Assembly (NCBI GenBank): GCA_003427395.1
Contig: BFEA01000006.1
Location: 529,218-558,391 of the forward strand
Source: Chara braunii
Taxonomy: Eukaryota > Streptophyta > Charophyceae > Charales > Characeae
Direction: 5' to 3'
Length of the DNA: 29,174 nucleotides
Shown here: positions 29,144-29,174 of the stretch, one piece after another
How the letters are laid out: every line of letters starts with the position of its first letter
How positions within the stretch are numbered: the stretch's first letter is position 1
Notes under the pieces: generated by a model
The model's database searches: none
What the model saw: only the letters and a program-made list of their open reading frames with translations
Told to the model about the DNA's origin: nothing
Position numbers and translations under genes: made by a program

Positions 29144-29174
29144 CAATGGCCGACTGCTCTTCACACGCGTCAAG

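Overview
The window looks like nuclear DNA from a eukaryote with a repeat-rich genome. I found no intact protein-coding host gene. There are long microsatellites, dispersed interspersed repeats, a tRNA-like SINE candidate and a decayed giant Ty3/gypsy LTR retrotransposon. The likely source is a streptophyte, with a charophyte alga such as Chara as the best guess. Two things point there: the primer-binding site is of the plant tRNA-Asp type, and the pol proteins resemble a Ty3 lineage that I associate with Chara and basidiomycetes. No search was run, so a fungal or other host is not excluded.

Layout: (1) 1-12698 is a minus-strand Ty3 element. Its 3' LTR is cut by the window start (1-540). Then, going rightwards, come integrase, RNase H, reverse transcriptase, protease, a gag-pol linker, gag, a leader carrying a tandem array of an unrecognised protein domain of about 160 codons (about 8.2-10.15 kb), the primer-binding site (10294-10311) and a 2.4-kb 5' LTR (10316-12698). 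The LTR carries a further copy of the same domain and a 78-base poly-C run. An extra ORF region before gag together with long LTRs recalls plant Ogre/Tat elements. The element is dead: it has many stops, frameshifts, a changed catalytic residue and a foldback insertion in the RT gene.

(2) 12.7-17.3 kb holds a group II intron reverse-transcriptase fragment (15.05-15.26 kb), a degenerate minisatellite and a GC-rich island open in several frames. (3) 17.3-23.7 kb holds (CT)n and (CA)n microsatellites, a tRNA-derived SINE candidate, two dispersed repeat families and a 360-base purine tract. (4) 23.7-29.2 kb is AT-rich and holds four direct copies or fragments of another repeat family, local tandem duplications and terminal poly-A tracts.

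Both window edges fall in repeats, as expected if this is a whole contig broken at repeats. Nothing here forms a working pathway. The interest lies in the retrotransposon's architecture, its unknown repeated domain and its mode of decay.
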